5,350 bases of DNA, from positions 1 through 5,350 of the forward strand of contig JAIRXT010000145.1 of NCBI GenBank assembly GCA_031268125.1, read 5' to 3'. Under the pieces are notes generated by a model. That model was not told the DNA's origin and did no database searches. It was given only the letters and a program-made list of their open reading frames with translations. The first letter of the stretch is position 1. Each line of letters opens with the position of its first letter. Shown here one piece after another: positions 4,890 to 5,350 of the stretch. Position numbers and translations under genes: made by a program. This stretch comes from Treponema sp. Lineage in GTDB: Bacteria; Spirochaetota; Spirochaetia; Treponematales; Breznakiellaceae.

Positions 4890-5005
4890 GAAGAATCACC
4901 GCGGAGGACACGTCGAACCGAAGGTTCGCATTTCACGGAGGAAGAAAGGGATTTGCTGCCAAAAATTCCGTATTCCTCCGGGTAACTCCGTGGTTAAATT
5001 TCTTC
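4890..5005. repeat. Large imperfect inverted repeat of the GGAGGA/TCCTCC type
   Basis: The left arm contains ACCGCGGAG (4899-4907) and CGGAGGAA (4936-4943). The right arm contains TTCCTCCG (4973-4980) and CTCCGTGGT (4986-4994), in the order expected of a nested long stem. The inner pair is perfect and the outer has one G-U type mismatch. GAAGAA (4890-4895) and TTCTTC (5000-5005) extend it outwards. A small perfect hairpin, CGAACC with GGTTCG (4914-4928), sits in the left half. From memory, arms reading ACCACGGAGGACACGGAG recur in intergenic DNA of many bacteria, and this looks like a diverged member. The frames across it give no recognisable protein. Confidence 0.6.
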
Positions 5006-5030
5006 GTTGTGATTACCGGTATGTTTAGTG

Positions 5031-5059
5031 TTTACAGGGTACTGGATTCAGGGTATTCC
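5031..5059 (+). promoter_or_regulatory. Weak promoter candidate for the ogt-like gene
   Basis: TTTACA (5031-5036) and TATTCC (5054-5059) are separated by 17 nt. The -35 is good and the -10 poor. It lies about 80 nt before the GTG start. I see no better candidate between the inverted repeat and the gene. Confidence 0.25.
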
Positions 5060-5138
5060 CGGAAAAATCCTGAGCGTTCTCTAATCTCTTGTGCAAGCCG
5101 GCGGGCGGCGGTAGGATTGGGCTGTCCGGGGGTGTCTT

Positions 5139-5350
5139 GTGGAAGTAGAATATATTTGCACCGTAAAATCTCCGGTGGGGCTGCTTACCGTGTCCAGCGA
5201 TGGCCGGAATGTCTCCGGGCTCTGGCTCGAGGGGCAGAAATATTTTGCAAGAACCCTGGGGGAAAACGTTCCGGGACAGGATCTGCCGGTTTTTGAAAAG
5301 GTCCGGCAGTGGCTGGATACCTATTTTTCGGGCAGGGAACCGGATTTTAT
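5139..5350 (+). CDS. ogt: Methylated-DNA-[protein]-cysteine S-methyltransferase, N-terminal part (3' truncated)
   Basis: Seventy codons are visible before the window ends. The translation, read as M(V)EVEYICTVKSPVG and then LLTVSSDGRNVSGLWLEG, QKYFARTL and VFEKVRQWLDTYFSGREPDF, matches the N-terminal ribonuclease-H-like domain of Ogt-type O6-alkylguanine-DNA alkyltransferases. KSPVGLLTV, GLWLEGQKYF and the VRQWLDTYFSG helix are the strongest marks. These enzymes repair O6-methylguanine in DNA by irreversible transfer of the alkyl group to a cysteine in a PCHR motif. That motif and the helix-turn-helix domain would lie beyond the window, so activity cannot be judged. The GTG at 5139 is the only start candidate after the in-frame stop at 5112, and it has a GGGGGTG stretch just upstream as a ribosome site. 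The gene is divergent from the M23 operon. Confidence 0.86.
   Translation, partial: MEVEYICTVKSPVGLLTVSSDGRNVSGLWLEGQKYFARTLGENVPGQDLPVFEKVRQWLDTYFSGREPDF

Noticed and set aside
4862..5296. Plus-strand open frame across the intergenic region into the ogt-like gene
   Set aside because: It translates the inverted repeats and then the wrong frame of the Ogt coding region; no family resemblance.

Overview
The window looks like a fragment of a spirochaete chromosome, most likely from a Treponema-type organism. The evidence is a bactofilin next to a membrane-anchored M23 peptidase, followed by YaaR and PSP1/RicT-type genes, in fairly GC-rich coding sequence. The genus is inferred from protein resemblance and gene order, not from a search. 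I count seven genes: two on + at the left, four on - in the middle, and one on + running off the right edge. The + genes at both ends of the window are incomplete.

Left part (1-1719, + strand): the C-terminal half of a 2-hydroxyacyl-CoA dehydratase-like (double-cubane iron-sulfur) protein is followed by a 420-bp gap without a credible gene, then by yqeB. YqeB belongs to a family tied to selenium-dependent molybdenum hydroxylases. The gap (451-870) is the most unusual DNA here. It holds a composite structured module (about 460-571) and a dense run of hairpins (573-814). Several of these share the core octamer CNTCCNTG while their stems differ, and part of the run is duplicated in tandem.

Middle part (1643-4749, - strand): four genes read leftwards from a good sigma70-type promoter (4773-4802): M23 peptidase, bactofilin, YaaR/DUF327 and PSP1/RicT-like. 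The first three are separated by only 11 and 16 nt; a 65-nt AT-rich gap precedes the last. The first pair points to peptidoglycan and cell-shape control. The second pair resembles the yaaR-yaaT neighbourhood of Bacillus. The last gene converges on yqeB, and the two overlap tail to tail by 77 bp.

Right part (4750-5350): a divergent intergenic region of about 390 bp carries the operon promoter, a perfect 12-bp palindrome, a perfect 17-bp-arm hairpin and a larger imperfect inverted repeat of the GGAGGA type. It ends at the start of an Ogt-type methylguanine-DNA methyltransferase gene, truncated by the window edge before its catalytic domain.

I see no tRNA, rRNA, insertion sequence, CRISPR array or classical U-tailed terminator. 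I do not see a clear new multi-gene system. The intergenic palindrome array is the best candidate for something undescribed.
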